Below are positions 1 through 5,427 of a stretch of DNA of 7,384 nt, piece by piece (within the stretch, counting starts at the first letter, position 1; each line of letters opens with the position of its first letter). The DNA is from an uncultured Thermoleophilia bacterium (GTDB lineage Bacteria > Actinomycetota > Thermoleophilia > UBA2241), in assembly GCA_903921965.1 (NCBI GenBank), contig CAIXSE010000197.1, positions 1-7,384 of the forward strand, read 5' to 3'. The notes beneath the pieces are model-generated. The model made no database searches and was not told the origin of the DNA. It saw only the letters and a list, made by a program, of their open reading frames with translations. A program made the position numbers and the translations under genes.

Positions 1-536
1 CGGCTGGACGTCTCCAGCGCCGGGTCGAGGAAGATGCCGCCGAGGTACGGCCGCCAGAACCCGTCGACCATGTCGGCCGAGAAGCCCTCGCGCCGCAGGG
101 CCTGCGCCGTGGTCACCTGCGGGCCGTCGAGCAGCTCGCTGAGCGAGTGCCCGGTGAGGCGCGAGCGCAGGCGGGCCACGCGGAGCTTGTCGAGCACGGT
201 GCCGGGGCCGTCCGCCAGTGAGCGGGCGCCGTCCAGCGGGTGCCGGAACGGGTCGGCGAAGCGGGTCACGCGTCCCCCGCGCCGGATGAGTGCGCCCGGG
301 TAGAAGGGACGCAGGCCGAGCGCCTCGTAGTCGAACGCGTGCCGCGCCTCGGGGTACGCGGTGGGGAGGACCTGGAAGCCGCGGTCGAGGAGGAACCCGT
401 CGACCGCCTCCGTGCGCACGCGCCCTCCGGGCGCGTCCGAGCGCTCGAGCACGCGCACGTCCACGCCGTGCCTCGCGAGCTCGAGGGCACAGCTGAGGCC
501 GGCCATCCCGGCGCCGACGATGAGGACCTCACTCAT
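1..536 (-). CDS. FAD-dependent oxidoreductase, flavin amine oxidase / phytoene desaturase-like, C-terminus beyond left edge
   Basis: The 178 N-terminal residues are present and the rest lies beyond the left edge. The protein opens with a dinucleotide-binding fold: a hydrophobic strand, GAGMAG at residues 8-13, an acidic residue at 31 that should hold the adenosine ribose, and APGGRV at 35-40. This is the usual N-terminal FAD signature of the flavin monoamine oxidase, protoporphyrinogen oxidase and phytoene desaturase group. The segment with DRGFQVL (51-57) and YPEA (61-64) resembles a subgroup usually annotated only as NAD(P)/FAD-dependent oxidoreductase. The substrate cannot be read from this part. 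No signal peptide or membrane segment is visible, so it is probably cytoplasmic. The ATG at 536 lies 2 bases after the marR stop, and a G-rich Shine-Dalgarno (AGGGGG) lies inside the end of marR, so translation is probably coupled. Control by the MarR protein is inferred from this arrangement. Confidence 0.85.
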   Translation of the reverse strand, partial: MSEVLIVGAGMAGLSCALELARHGVDVRVLERSDAPGGRVRTEAVDGFLLDRGFQVLPTAYPEARHAFDYEALGLRPFYPGALIRRGGRVTRFADPFRHPLDGARSLADGPGTVLDKLRVARLRSRLTGHSLSELLDGPQVTTAQALRREGFSADMVDGFWRPYLGGIFLDPALETSS

Positions 537-538
537 GG

Positions 539-1033
539 TCACACCCCCTGTGCGGCCTCGGCCGCGCCCGTGTCTGCGGCGCCGGGCAGCACGCGCTCCC
601 AGTACCGGGCGAGGCGGGTCAGGTCGGCCTCGTTGAAGTGGCTGAGGAACAGGCGGCGGACGCTCGCCAGGTGCGTGGGCCGCGCCTCGTCGAGCTTCGC
701 ACGGCCCGCCGCGCACAGGACCGCCCAGTACCCGCGGCCGTCCTCGGCGCAGCGCTCGCGGCGCACCAGGCCGTCGCGTTCCATGCGGTCCACGAGGCGG
801 CTGACGCCGCTGGCGCTCAGGAGCACCGACGCGCTGAGGTCGCTCATGCGCAGGCGCTCGCCACCGGCGTCGCCGAGGTGCAGCAGGACCTCGTACGAAC
901 GCAGGCCGATGCCGTGCGCGGCGGCGAGATCGGCGTCCATGGACTTCAGCAGGGAGGCCTGGACGCGCAGCATGCCGCGCCAGGCTGCGAGCTCCGAGGC
1001 GCTCAGGGCGGTGTCATCGGTCGGGTGCGGCAT
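539..1033 (-). CDS. MarR-family transcriptional repressor
   Basis: This 164-residue protein has the usual MarR length and layout: an N-terminal dimerisation helix (about 13-38), a winged helix-turn-helix with a SASGVSRLVDRME recognition region (73-85), the phrase DGLVRR (87-92), a wing around RCAEDGRG (94-101), and C-terminal dimerisation helices. MarR proteins bind inverted repeats as dimers and usually repress their own operon until a small ligand or oxidant releases them. Two cysteines, C95 in the wing and C107 after it, could allow redox sensing, but a cysteine at the wing is also common in the family, so this is only a possibility. The ATG at 1033 has AAGGAG about 10 bases upstream. The gene is first of a two-gene unit, and its stop is 2 bases before the oxidoreductase start. 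The oxidoreductase is its likely target, together with itself. Confidence 0.93.
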   Translation of the reverse strand: MPHPTDDTALSASELAAWRGMLRVQASLLKSMDADLAAAHGIGLRSYEVLLHLGDAGGERLRMSDLSASVLLSASGVSRLVDRMERDGLVRRERCAEDGRGYWAVLCAAGRAKLDEARPTHLASVRRLFLSHFNEADLTRLARYWERVLPGAADTGAAEAAQGV

Positions 1034-1059
1034 GGGGCCCTGCTCCTTGGACGGTCGAG

Positions 1060-1076
1060 GGGAGTGTATACCTCCC
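1060..1076. promoter_or_regulatory. Interrupted dyad upstream of marR, candidate MarR operator over a -10-like element
   Basis: The arms GGGAG (1060-1064) and CTCCC (1072-1076) are perfect inverted repeats around a 7-base centre containing GTATAC. On the minus strand the centre contains TATACA, a partial -10 match (4 of 6). I see no convincing -35 at the right spacing. The dyad ends 26 bases before the marR start, where a repressor would block transcription of marR and the oxidoreductase. The dyad is seen directly; its use by MarR is inferred. Confidence 0.4.
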
Positions 1077-1092
1077 AGTGTCCGCCGGGTGT

Positions 1093-1121
1093 TTGCGGCA
1101 GCTACCTACGACGAGTAGAGT
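1093..1121 (+). promoter_or_regulatory. Possible promoter for the blaI-like gene
   Basis: TTGCGG (1093-1098) and TAGAGT (1116-1121) are separated by 17 bases and match the housekeeping consensus at 3 of 6 and 4 of 6 positions. The -10 lies inside the GTAG repeat cluster, as expected if BlaI represses its own promoter. The leader would be about 120 bases. The matches are modest, and in GC-rich DNA this can arise by chance. Confidence 0.3.
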
Positions 1122-1127
1122 AGTAGC
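1101..1127. promoter_or_regulatory. GTAG-rich inverted repeat, candidate BlaI operator
   Basis: The outer arms GCTAC (1101-1105) and GTAGC (1123-1127) are inverted. Inside them CTAC (1106-1109) faces GTAG (1115-1118) around five bases, with another GTAG at 1120-1123. BlaI/MecI proteins are known to bind dyads with TAC/GTA-type arms (TACA...TGTA in the staphylococcal case). The site lies in the divergent region upstream of a BlaI-type gene and overlaps its best promoter match. The repeat is seen directly; its operator role is inferred. Confidence 0.4.
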
Positions 1128-1134
1128 CCTAGGC

Positions 1135-1154
1135 GGCCCCGGCACCTTGGGGCC
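1135..1154. repeat. Inverted repeat in the divergent region, stem of 6
   Basis: GGCCCC (1135-1140) and GGGGCC (1149-1154) can form a 6-bp all-GC stem with an 8-base loop. It lies between the two divergent transcription units and would fall in the leader of the blaI-like mRNA if that gene starts near 1128. No T-run follows, so a classical terminator is unlikely. The role is unknown. Confidence 0.35.
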
Positions 1155-1210
1155 ACAAGCCGGCCGTCCAGAGCGTGACGAACGCGTCCCCGGCGTTTAC
1201 GGGAACGCTG

Positions 1211-1236
1211 CGAGTATCGACCCCTTAGTCGAGTAG
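1211..1236. promoter_or_regulatory. CGAGTA direct repeats just before the blaI-like gene, second candidate operator
   Basis: CGAGTA occurs at 1211-1216 and again at 1230-1235, 19 bases apart start to start, and also inside the distal cluster at 1112-1117. The 13-mer ending in CGAGTAG at 1224-1236 matches the 13-mer at 1106-1118 in 10 of 13 positions. The site lies 16-41 bases before the ATG, next to the Shine-Dalgarno. It may be a second BlaI site; this is inferred from repetition and position. Confidence 0.3.
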
Positions 1237-1251
1237 GACGGAGGTCCGGTC

Positions 1252-1611
1252 ATGTCAGAGTCATCAGCCGCGTGGCAGCGGCGCGAGCGCAGTCGCGACC
1301 TCACCGGTCTGGGCTGGCTTGAAGCAGACGTGCTCCGCGTCGTGTGGGACAAGGGCGAGGTCACCGTCCGCGACGTGTACGAGGCGCTTCGCGAGCAGCG
1401 GCGCATCGCCTACACCACGGTCATGAGCGTGCTGCGCAACCTCGCCGCGAAGGGCCTGCTGGAGCAGGACCGCACCAAGGCGGCCTACGTGTACCGCCCC
1501 AAGGTCACCGACGAAGAGGTGGCGCGCGGCATCCTCGACGCCCTCGTCGACAAGATCATGGGCGGGCGCACCGAGCCGCTCATCGACTACCTGCAGCACC
1601 CGCGCGACTGA
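1252..1611 (+). CDS. BlaI/MecI-family transcriptional repressor
   Basis: This 119-residue protein matches the small BlaI/MecI/CopY winged-helix repressors in length and pattern. It has LGWLEADVLRVVWDKG (19-34) in the place of the usual L-x-x-x-E-x-x-x-L-x-x-x-W start, TVRDVYEAL (37-45), AYTTVMSVLRNLAAKGLL (53-70) covering the recognition helix, and YVYRP at the wing. A C-terminal helix provides dimerisation. These proteins repress as dimers and are normally inactivated by proteolysis by a BlaR1/MecR1 (M56) membrane sensor encoded next door; no such gene is in this window. The ATG at 1252 has GGAGG at 1240-1244, spaced 7 bases. The stop is 7 bases before the DUF885 hydrolase start, so the two are almost certainly one operon. 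Targets are probably its own promoter and that hydrolase. A beta-lactam link cannot be inferred. Confidence 0.93.
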   Translation: MSESSAAWQRRERSRDLTGLGWLEADVLRVVWDKGEVTVRDVYEALREQRRIAYTTVMSVLRNLAAKGLLEQDRTKAAYVYRPKVTDEEVARGILDALVDKIMGGRTEPLIDYLQHPRD

Positions 1612-1618
1612 CCGGAGC

Positions 1619-3268
1619 GTGAGCGGCGCCGAGCCCCTGGTCCAGGCCTTCCTGGACGACCTCGCCGCCGACGACCCCGTCCTCGCCGCCGGGCTGGGTC
1701 TTCGTGCCGGGACCGGCCGGCTGCCCTCGTGGTCGGCGGCGGCCGTCGGCTCGCGTCTGGCGATGGCCGAGCGGCACGCGGAGCGCCTGCGCCCGCTCGT
1801 CGCGGCGGCCGACCCGGCGACGGCCGTCGATGCGTTCGCCGGGCTGCAGATCGCGCGGCGGCTCCGGCGCCAGTACGTGCTCCAGGGCGCGCACCGCCGG
1901 CTTCCGGGGGCGTACCTCGACCAGCTCTTCGGCGTGCTTCCCCTCCTCCTCCGCGAGATCGGTCCGCCGGCCGAACGCGTCGACGTCCTGGCCGGTCGGC
2001 TGCTCGCCGTCCCGGCCCTGCTCGACGAGGCCCGTGAGAACCTCGAGCGCGGCCTCCCGCGTGTGGCCGTGGAGGTCGCCGTGGACCAGGCCCAGGGGCT
2101 GCTCGAGCTGCTGGGCCCGACCGTGCGGGCCTTCGCCGCCGAGGCGGGCCGCCCGGGCGCGCTCGACCGGCCCTCGGCCCTGGCCTGCGCGGCGGTCGCG
2201 CGCTTCGAGGACTTCCTCCGCGACGACCTGCTCCCCGGCGCCTCGGACGAGTGCGCCGCCGGGCGAGACGTCATCGAGGACGTGCTGCTCTGGGAGCACG
2301 TCCTCGACGAGCCGCCCGAGGACCTCGCCGCCTACGGCCGCGAGGTCCTCGCCGCGTCGCGCGCCGGCATGCTCGAGGTCGCGCGCGAGCTGGGTCACGA
2401 CGACGTGGCGGGCGCCGTCGGCGTCGTGCTCGACCACCACCCCGAGGCCGGCGGCATCGTCGCGGCCTACGAGGATGCGGTGCTGGCCGCGAAGCGGTTC
2501 GTCCTCGACCACGACATCGTGTCGCTCCCCCGCGAGGAGGAGCTCCGGGTGGTGCCGACACCGCCCTTCCTGCGCAGCCTGCTGCCGTTCGCGGCCTACG
2601 AGCCGCCGGGGCCGTACGACGCGCGGCAGCTCGGCCACTACTTCGTCACGCCGCCGCGCGACGGCCTCGAGGGCGACGCGCTGCTCGAGGCGCTGTACAA
2701 CCACCCGTACGCGTCCATGCCCACCACCGGTGTGCACGAGGCGTACCCGGGCCATCACCTCCAGCTCGTGAGCGCCAACGGCGCGCCCACCCTGGCGCGG
2801 CGGATCGCCCACGTGCCGAACGGCGGCAACATCCTCGTCGAGGGGTGGGCCTTCTACTGCGAAGAGCTCATGGAGCGTGAGGGGTTCCTCAGCGACAGCG
2901 CCGTGCGCCTCATGCGCCTCAAGGACCAGGCGTGGCGCGCCGCTCGCGTGGTGATCGACGTCGAGCTGCACCTGGGGCTCATGCCGTTCGCGGAGGCCGT
3001 CGGGTTCCTCGCCGAGGCGGCGCACATGAACCCGGCCGACGCCGACGCCGAGTGCCGGCGCTACGTCCTCGACCCCGGCCAGGCCATGAGCTACCTGCTC
3101 GGCCGGCGGGAGGTCCAGCGCCTCGCCGGCCTGTACTTCGCCTCCCGGACGTCGACGCTGCGGGAGTTCCACGACGAGCTGCTGGCCTGGGGTTCGCTGC
3201 CGCCGGCGGTGATCGCCTGGGGCATGGGCCTGGCGCCGCCGCCGGCCGCCGCCCTCCTCACGCGTTGA
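1619..3268 (+). CDS. DUF885 family predicted zinc metallohydrolase
   Basis: This 549-residue protein has the typical length and C-terminal signatures of the DUF885 family, structurally characterised but poorly assigned proteins widely regarded as metallopeptidase-like. The key motif is HEAYPGHHLQ at residues 373-382, followed by EGWAFYCEEL at 408-417 and RYVLDPGQAMSYLLG at 481-495. H373, E374, H379 or H380, and a downstream glutamate such as E408 are the likely metal-binding and catalytic residues. That is inference from gluzincin-like enzymes. No signal peptide or membrane segment is visible, so a cytoplasmic peptidase or carboxyl-ester/amide hydrolase is likely. The GTG start lies 7 bases after the repressor stop. 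GGAG is only one base from it, so initiation probably depends on coupling. The next in-frame ATG is near residue 49 and would remove conserved-looking N-terminal sequence. The last 11 bases overlap the convergent cyclase gene. Confidence 0.88.
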   Translation: MSGAEPLVQAFLDDLAADDPVLAAGLGLRAGTGRLPSWSAAAVGSRLAMAERHAERLRPLVAAADPATAVDAFAGLQIARRLRRQYVLQGAHRRLPGAYLDQLFGVLPLLLREIGPPAERVDVLAGRLLAVPALLDEARENLERGLPRVAVEVAVDQAQGLLELLGPTVRAFAAEAGRPGALDRPSALACAAVARFEDFLRDDLLPGASDECAAGRDVIEDVLLWEHVLDEPPEDLAAYGREVLAASRAGMLEVARELGHDDVAGAVGVVLDHHPEAGGIVAAYEDAVLAAKRFVLDHDIVSLPREEELRVVPTPPFLRSLLPFAAYEPPGPYDARQLGHYFVTPPRDGLEGDALLEALYNHPYASMPTTGVHEAYPGHHLQLVSANGAPTLARRIAHVPNGGNILVEGWAFYCEELMEREGFLSDSAVRLMRLKDQAWRAARVVIDVELHLGLMPFAEAVGFLAEAAHMNPADADAECRRYVLDPGQAMSYLLGRREVQRLAGLYFASRTSTLREFHDELLAWGSLPPAVIAWGMGLAPPPAAALLTR

Positions 3269-4694
3269 CGCGCCGCCGCTCCTCGCCGCCGTGCAGGAGC
3301 ACCTGGTCGCGGCCGCCGGCCTTCGCCCGGTAGAGGGCCTTGTCCGACAGCTCCATGAGCTCGTCGAGGTCGGTGGCGTCGCGCGGGCACGTGGCCACGC
3401 CGACGCTGATCGTGATGTTCACGTCCGGCGGCAGGCCGAGGCCCGTGTAGCGCATGCCGCTCAGGGCGCGGCGCACGCGCTCGGCCACGAAGAACGCCTT
3501 CTCGCCGGGGGTGTTGGGAAGCAGGACCGCGAACTCCTCGCCCCCGTGACGCGCGCAGATGTCGGTGGTCCGCAGGGCGTCGCGGATGGCCTGCGCGACG
3601 GTCTGCAGCACGCGGTCGCCGGTGGCGTGGCCGTAGGTGTCGTTGAAGTCCTTGAAGTGGTCGATGTCGATCATGAGCACGCTGAGCGGCTCCTGGTGGC
3701 GCAGGCTGCGCTCGATCTCCTCGCCGGCGCGGTTCATGAAGAAACGGCGGTTGTAGAGGCGCGTGAGGTGGTCGGTCACCACCTGCCGGCGGATGGCGTC
3801 GTACTTGTGGGCGTTCGTGAGGGCGCTCTGCACGTGGTTGCGCAGGGCCTCGAGGATGTCGTCGGAGAGGAGCGCCACGTAGTCGCTGCTGGTCGACGTG
3901 CAGAGCACCGCCATGTCGCCCATGTTCTCCACCCGCACCGGGATCACGACCTGGCCCTGCATGGTCTGCGGGAACAGCGTGCAGGTGTGGCCGGTGCTGC
4001 GGACGAGCTGGTCGCCGGCGATGGCCTGGCGTACCGGGCAGTCGGGCGTGAAGGCGCAGCAGTCGGCGGAGATCTGCGGCAGCGCCACGCCCTGCGATCC
4101 TTCCAGCGAGAAGGAGCGCGCGTCGGCGTCGAGCTGCAGCAGCGCGGCGAAGTCGGCGTGCAGGAACTGCCGCGAACGCGAGAGCACCCTATCCACCGTC
4201 TCGGCATAGGGGAGCGCGGCGTTCATCTCCTTGCCCAGCTCGCCCACGTCCATCAGCTGGCGGTTGAGCTTCTGCACGCGCTCGAGGTCGGCCTTGATGC
4301 TCTGCGAGACCCACTCCTTGTCCTCGTCGGCCTTGAACACGGCGATGAGCGTCCCGACCAGGTAGCCGAGCTCCTTGATCTCGTCGCGGTAGTAGGGGTC
4401 GCTGCGCTCGTACGCGCCGCCGAGCCGAGCGCGGGAGCGGCGGATGAGGCCCATCAGGGGGCGATAGACCCAGACGTCGAGCACGAGGGCGACGGCGATG
4501 AACGCGGCGAGGGTGACCGCGGCGAGGAGCCACACCGGCCCGGCGTGGAACCACAGCGTGGCCGCGAGGAAGAACGCCCCGAACACGACCGCCACTACGG
4601 CGACGGTCTTGAGTTCGAGGCTCACCCCGCGGTCGTAGCCGAGACTGTCGCCCCGGCGCCGTTCAGGATGCTGCTCGGTCGTGGCGGGCCTCAC
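3258..4694 (-). CDS. Membrane diguanylate cyclase, 2 TM - HAMP-like - GAF - GGDEF
   Basis: The 478-residue protein makes c-di-GMP from two GTP. Two hydrophobic helices (about 28-48 and 54-78) anchor it in the membrane. A HAMP-like linker follows (YRPL at 77-80, DEIKELG at 104-110), then a coiled segment (about 125-155), a GAF domain (about 165-295) and a GGDEF domain (about 305-470). The active site is intact: MIDIDHFKDFND (341-352) supplies metal- and nucleotide-binding residues and GGEEF is at 384-388. RTTD at 375-378, exactly five residues before GGEEF, is a canonical inhibitory I-site, so product feedback is expected. The GAF domain carries clustered cysteines C212, C213, C219 and C238, which suggest metal, cofactor or redox sensing (inferred). 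The GTG start at 4694 has no clear Shine-Dalgarno; a GTG at residue 24 (4625) is an alternative that keeps both helices. The loop between the helices is very short, so sensing is probably cytoplasmic. Confidence 0.95.
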   Translation of the reverse strand: MRPATTEQHPERRRGDSLGYDRGVSLELKTVAVVAVVFGAFFLAATLWFHAGPVWLLAAVTLAAFIAVALVLDVWVYRPLMGLIRRSRARLGGAYERSDPYYRDEIKELGYLVGTLIAVFKADEDKEWVSQSIKADLERVQKLNRQLMDVGELGKEMNAALPYAETVDRVLSRSRQFLHADFAALLQLDADARSFSLEGSQGVALPQISADCCAFTPDCPVRQAIAGDQLVRSTGHTCTLFPQTMQGQVVIPVRVENMGDMAVLCTSTSSDYVALLSDDILEALRNHVQSALTNAHKYDAIRRQVVTDHLTRLYNRRFFMNRAGEEIERSLRHQEPLSVLMIDIDHFKDFNDTYGHATGDRVLQTVAQAIRDALRTTDICARHGGEEFAVLLPNTPGEKAFFVAERVRRALSGMRYTGLGLPPDVNITISVGVATCPRDATDLDELMELSDKALYRAKAGGRDQVLLHGGEERRRVNA

Positions 4695-4770
4695 GGGTCG
4701 TGCCGGTCTCTTGGGGTATCGGCAGAAGGTCCGCTTCCATGAGGGTCGCGGGGAGGGCCCGCGGAGCGTC

Positions 4771-4795
4771 GCGAGGCGCGGCCCGGGCGCCTCGC
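4771..4795 (-). terminator. Strong GC hairpin after the small cysteine-rich gene, possible terminator
   Basis: GCGAGGCGC (4771-4779) and GCGCCTCGC (4787-4795) form a perfect 9-bp stem around a 7-base loop. On the minus strand the hairpin begins 7 bases after the TGA of the 58-residue gene and ends about 75 bases before the cyclase start. There is no T-run, so it is not a classical intrinsic terminator, but U-less hairpins are often proposed to act as terminators or mRNA stabilisers in high-GC bacteria. Its position supports a real gene end at 4803. Confidence 0.45.
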
Positions 4796-4802
4796 CGCCG
4801 GC

Positions 4803-4979
4803 TCAGAGGCGGCCGAGGATCCGGCGGTCGTGCGTGGGGCGCGGGCACGCGCGGCGCTCTCCCACCCGCCGGTCCCGCACGTAGTAGACGCAGGCCGCAC
4901 AGAAGGTGCTGCAGGTGAGCCGGGTGTCGACGTCGGCGACGCAGAGCATGGGCTGTGACACTGTGCGCGACTCGTTCAT
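4803..4979 (-). CDS. Small cysteine-rich protein, 58 residues, unknown function
   Basis: An ATG at 4979 opens a 58-codon frame ending in TGA at 4803-4805. The product has five cysteines (13, 23, 27, 30, 45) in the spacing C-x9-C-x3-C-x2-C-x14-C. Around them are TCSTFCAACVYYVRD (22-36) and an Arg-rich C-terminus containing ACPRPTHDRR. The CxxC plus outlying cysteines suggests a small zinc- or iron-binding domain; this is inference and I recognise no family. By hand count 54 of 58 third codon positions are G or C against 33 of 58 second positions, the bias expected of a real gene here. A strong hairpin follows the stop. Weak points are the lack of a close Shine-Dalgarno (GGGGAGG lies about 17 bases upstream, too far) and the short length. 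It lies between the receiver and cyclase genes on the same strand, so a role in that signalling block is plausible. Confidence 0.55.
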   Translation of the reverse strand: MNESRTVSQPMLCVADVDTRLTCSTFCAACVYYVRDRRVGERRACPRPTHDRRILGRL

Positions 4980-5000
4980 CGCGCAGGTGTTCGGCGCCTC

Positions 5001-5044
5001 CCCGCCGCTTCCTGCGCGCAGGCGTTGCCCGGCCGGGCGGCGGG
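5001..5044. repeat. Nested palindromes after the receiver gene, possible three-way RNA structure
   Basis: Outer arms CCCGCCGC (5001-5008) and GCGGCGGG (5037-5044) are perfect inverted repeats. Between them lie two perfect 12-base palindromes, CCTGCGCGCAGG (5011-5022) and GCCCGGCCGGGC (5027-5038, overlapping the outer arm by 2). The RNA could fold as a closed stem with two inner hairpins, or as alternatives. It begins directly after the receiver stop (5046) on the minus strand. It could end or attenuate the kinase-receiver transcript, protect its 3' end, or form the leader of the small cysteine-rich gene. No T-run is present. Confidence 0.5.
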
Positions 5045-5045
5045 T

Positions 5046-5414
5046 TCAGCTCTGCAGGTAGCTCTCCACCACGGTGAGCACCTGGGCGATGCGGAAGGGC
5101 TTGGTGATGTAGCCGTCGATGCCCACGTCGGTGGCACGTTCCATGTCGGTGGCCATGGCCTTCGCGGACAGGCCGACGATGGTGATGTCCTTCGTCGTCG
5201 GGTCCGCCTTCAACTCGCTCACCGCCTCGTAGCCGCTGACCACGGGCATCATCATGTCCATGAGGATGAGGTCCGGATGGTGCTCGCGGGAGAGGTCGAC
5301 GGCCTCGCGCCCGTTGGTGGCTTTGTAGACCGTGTAGCCCTGTGTCTCGAGCGACATCGAGACGATGCTCAGGATGTCGGGGTCGTCGTCGGCGACGAGG
5401 ATGGCCTTGGCCAC
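5046..5414 (-). CDS. Single-domain response regulator (receiver only)
   Basis: The 122 residues are one complete CheY-like receiver with no output domain. The acidic pocket is D9-D10-D11, the phospho-acceptor is D53 in LILMDMMMP (49-57), the switch Ser is S83 in GLSAKA, and the conserved lysine is K105 in the TKPF segment. Such proteins pass phosphate in a relay or bind another protein, acting without direct DNA binding. The GTG start at 5414 has a perfect AGGAGG at 5423-5428, spaced 8 bases. This site overlaps the kinase stop codon and the genes are only 13 bases apart, so it is cotranscribed and probably translationally coupled with the kinase. That kinase is the obvious phosphodonor. The downstream partner is not shown; the nearby diguanylate cyclase has no receiver or phosphotransfer domain of its own, so any control there would be by contact. 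Confidence 0.96.
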   Translation of the reverse strand: MAKAILVADDDPDILSIVSMSLETQGYTVYKATNGREAVDLSREHHPDLILMDMMMPVVSGYEAVSELKADPTTKDITIVGLSAKAMATDMERATDVGIDGYITKPFRIAQVLTVVESYLQS

Positions 5415-5427
5415 TGGAAGAACCTCC

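Noticed and set aside
240..1118. 292-codon plus-strand frame opposite the oxidoreductase and marR
   Set aside because: It spans two convincing minus-strand genes and the control region, and has an Arg/Ser-rich product without motifs.
1175..1220. TGACG and TTTACG as -35 boxes for a nearer blaI promoter
   Set aside because: No -10 hexamer of useful quality sits 16-18 bases downstream of either one.
1580..3172. Long open frame of about 530 codons on the minus strand opposite the DUF885 gene
   Set aside because: The protein is low-complexity (rich in Arg, Glu, Val, Gly), has no recognisable domain, and lies entirely opposite a gene with clear family motifs. Long antisense frames are normal in GC-rich DNA.
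3231..3254. GC-rich quasi-symmetric stretch near the DUF885 stop as a terminator
   Set aside because: It is a run of Pro and Ala codons in repeated GCC/CCG units. The apparent symmetry comes from codon repetition and there is no T-run.
3291..4742. 483-codon plus-strand frame opposite the diguanylate cyclase
   Set aside because: The composition is Val/Ala/Gly/His-rich with no motif, and the opposite strand carries an intact GGDEF domain. It is an antisense shadow.
4716..4742. Sigma-28-like -10 element (GCCGATAC on minus) just before the cyclase start
   Set aside because: The -10 matches the flagellar sigma consensus at 7 of 8 positions, but the expected TAAA -35 reads TCAT at the 15-base spacing, so the promoter is unsupported.
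4803..5048. Possible readthrough of the receiver TGA into the small cysteine-rich frame, giving a receiver fusion
   Set aside because: The small frame is in phase with the receiver and open from its stop, but this has a one in three chance of occurring. The 22-codon linker is Arg/Gly-rich and overlaps strong palindromes, and TGA is the ordinary stop of every complete gene here. An independent start at 4979 is simpler.
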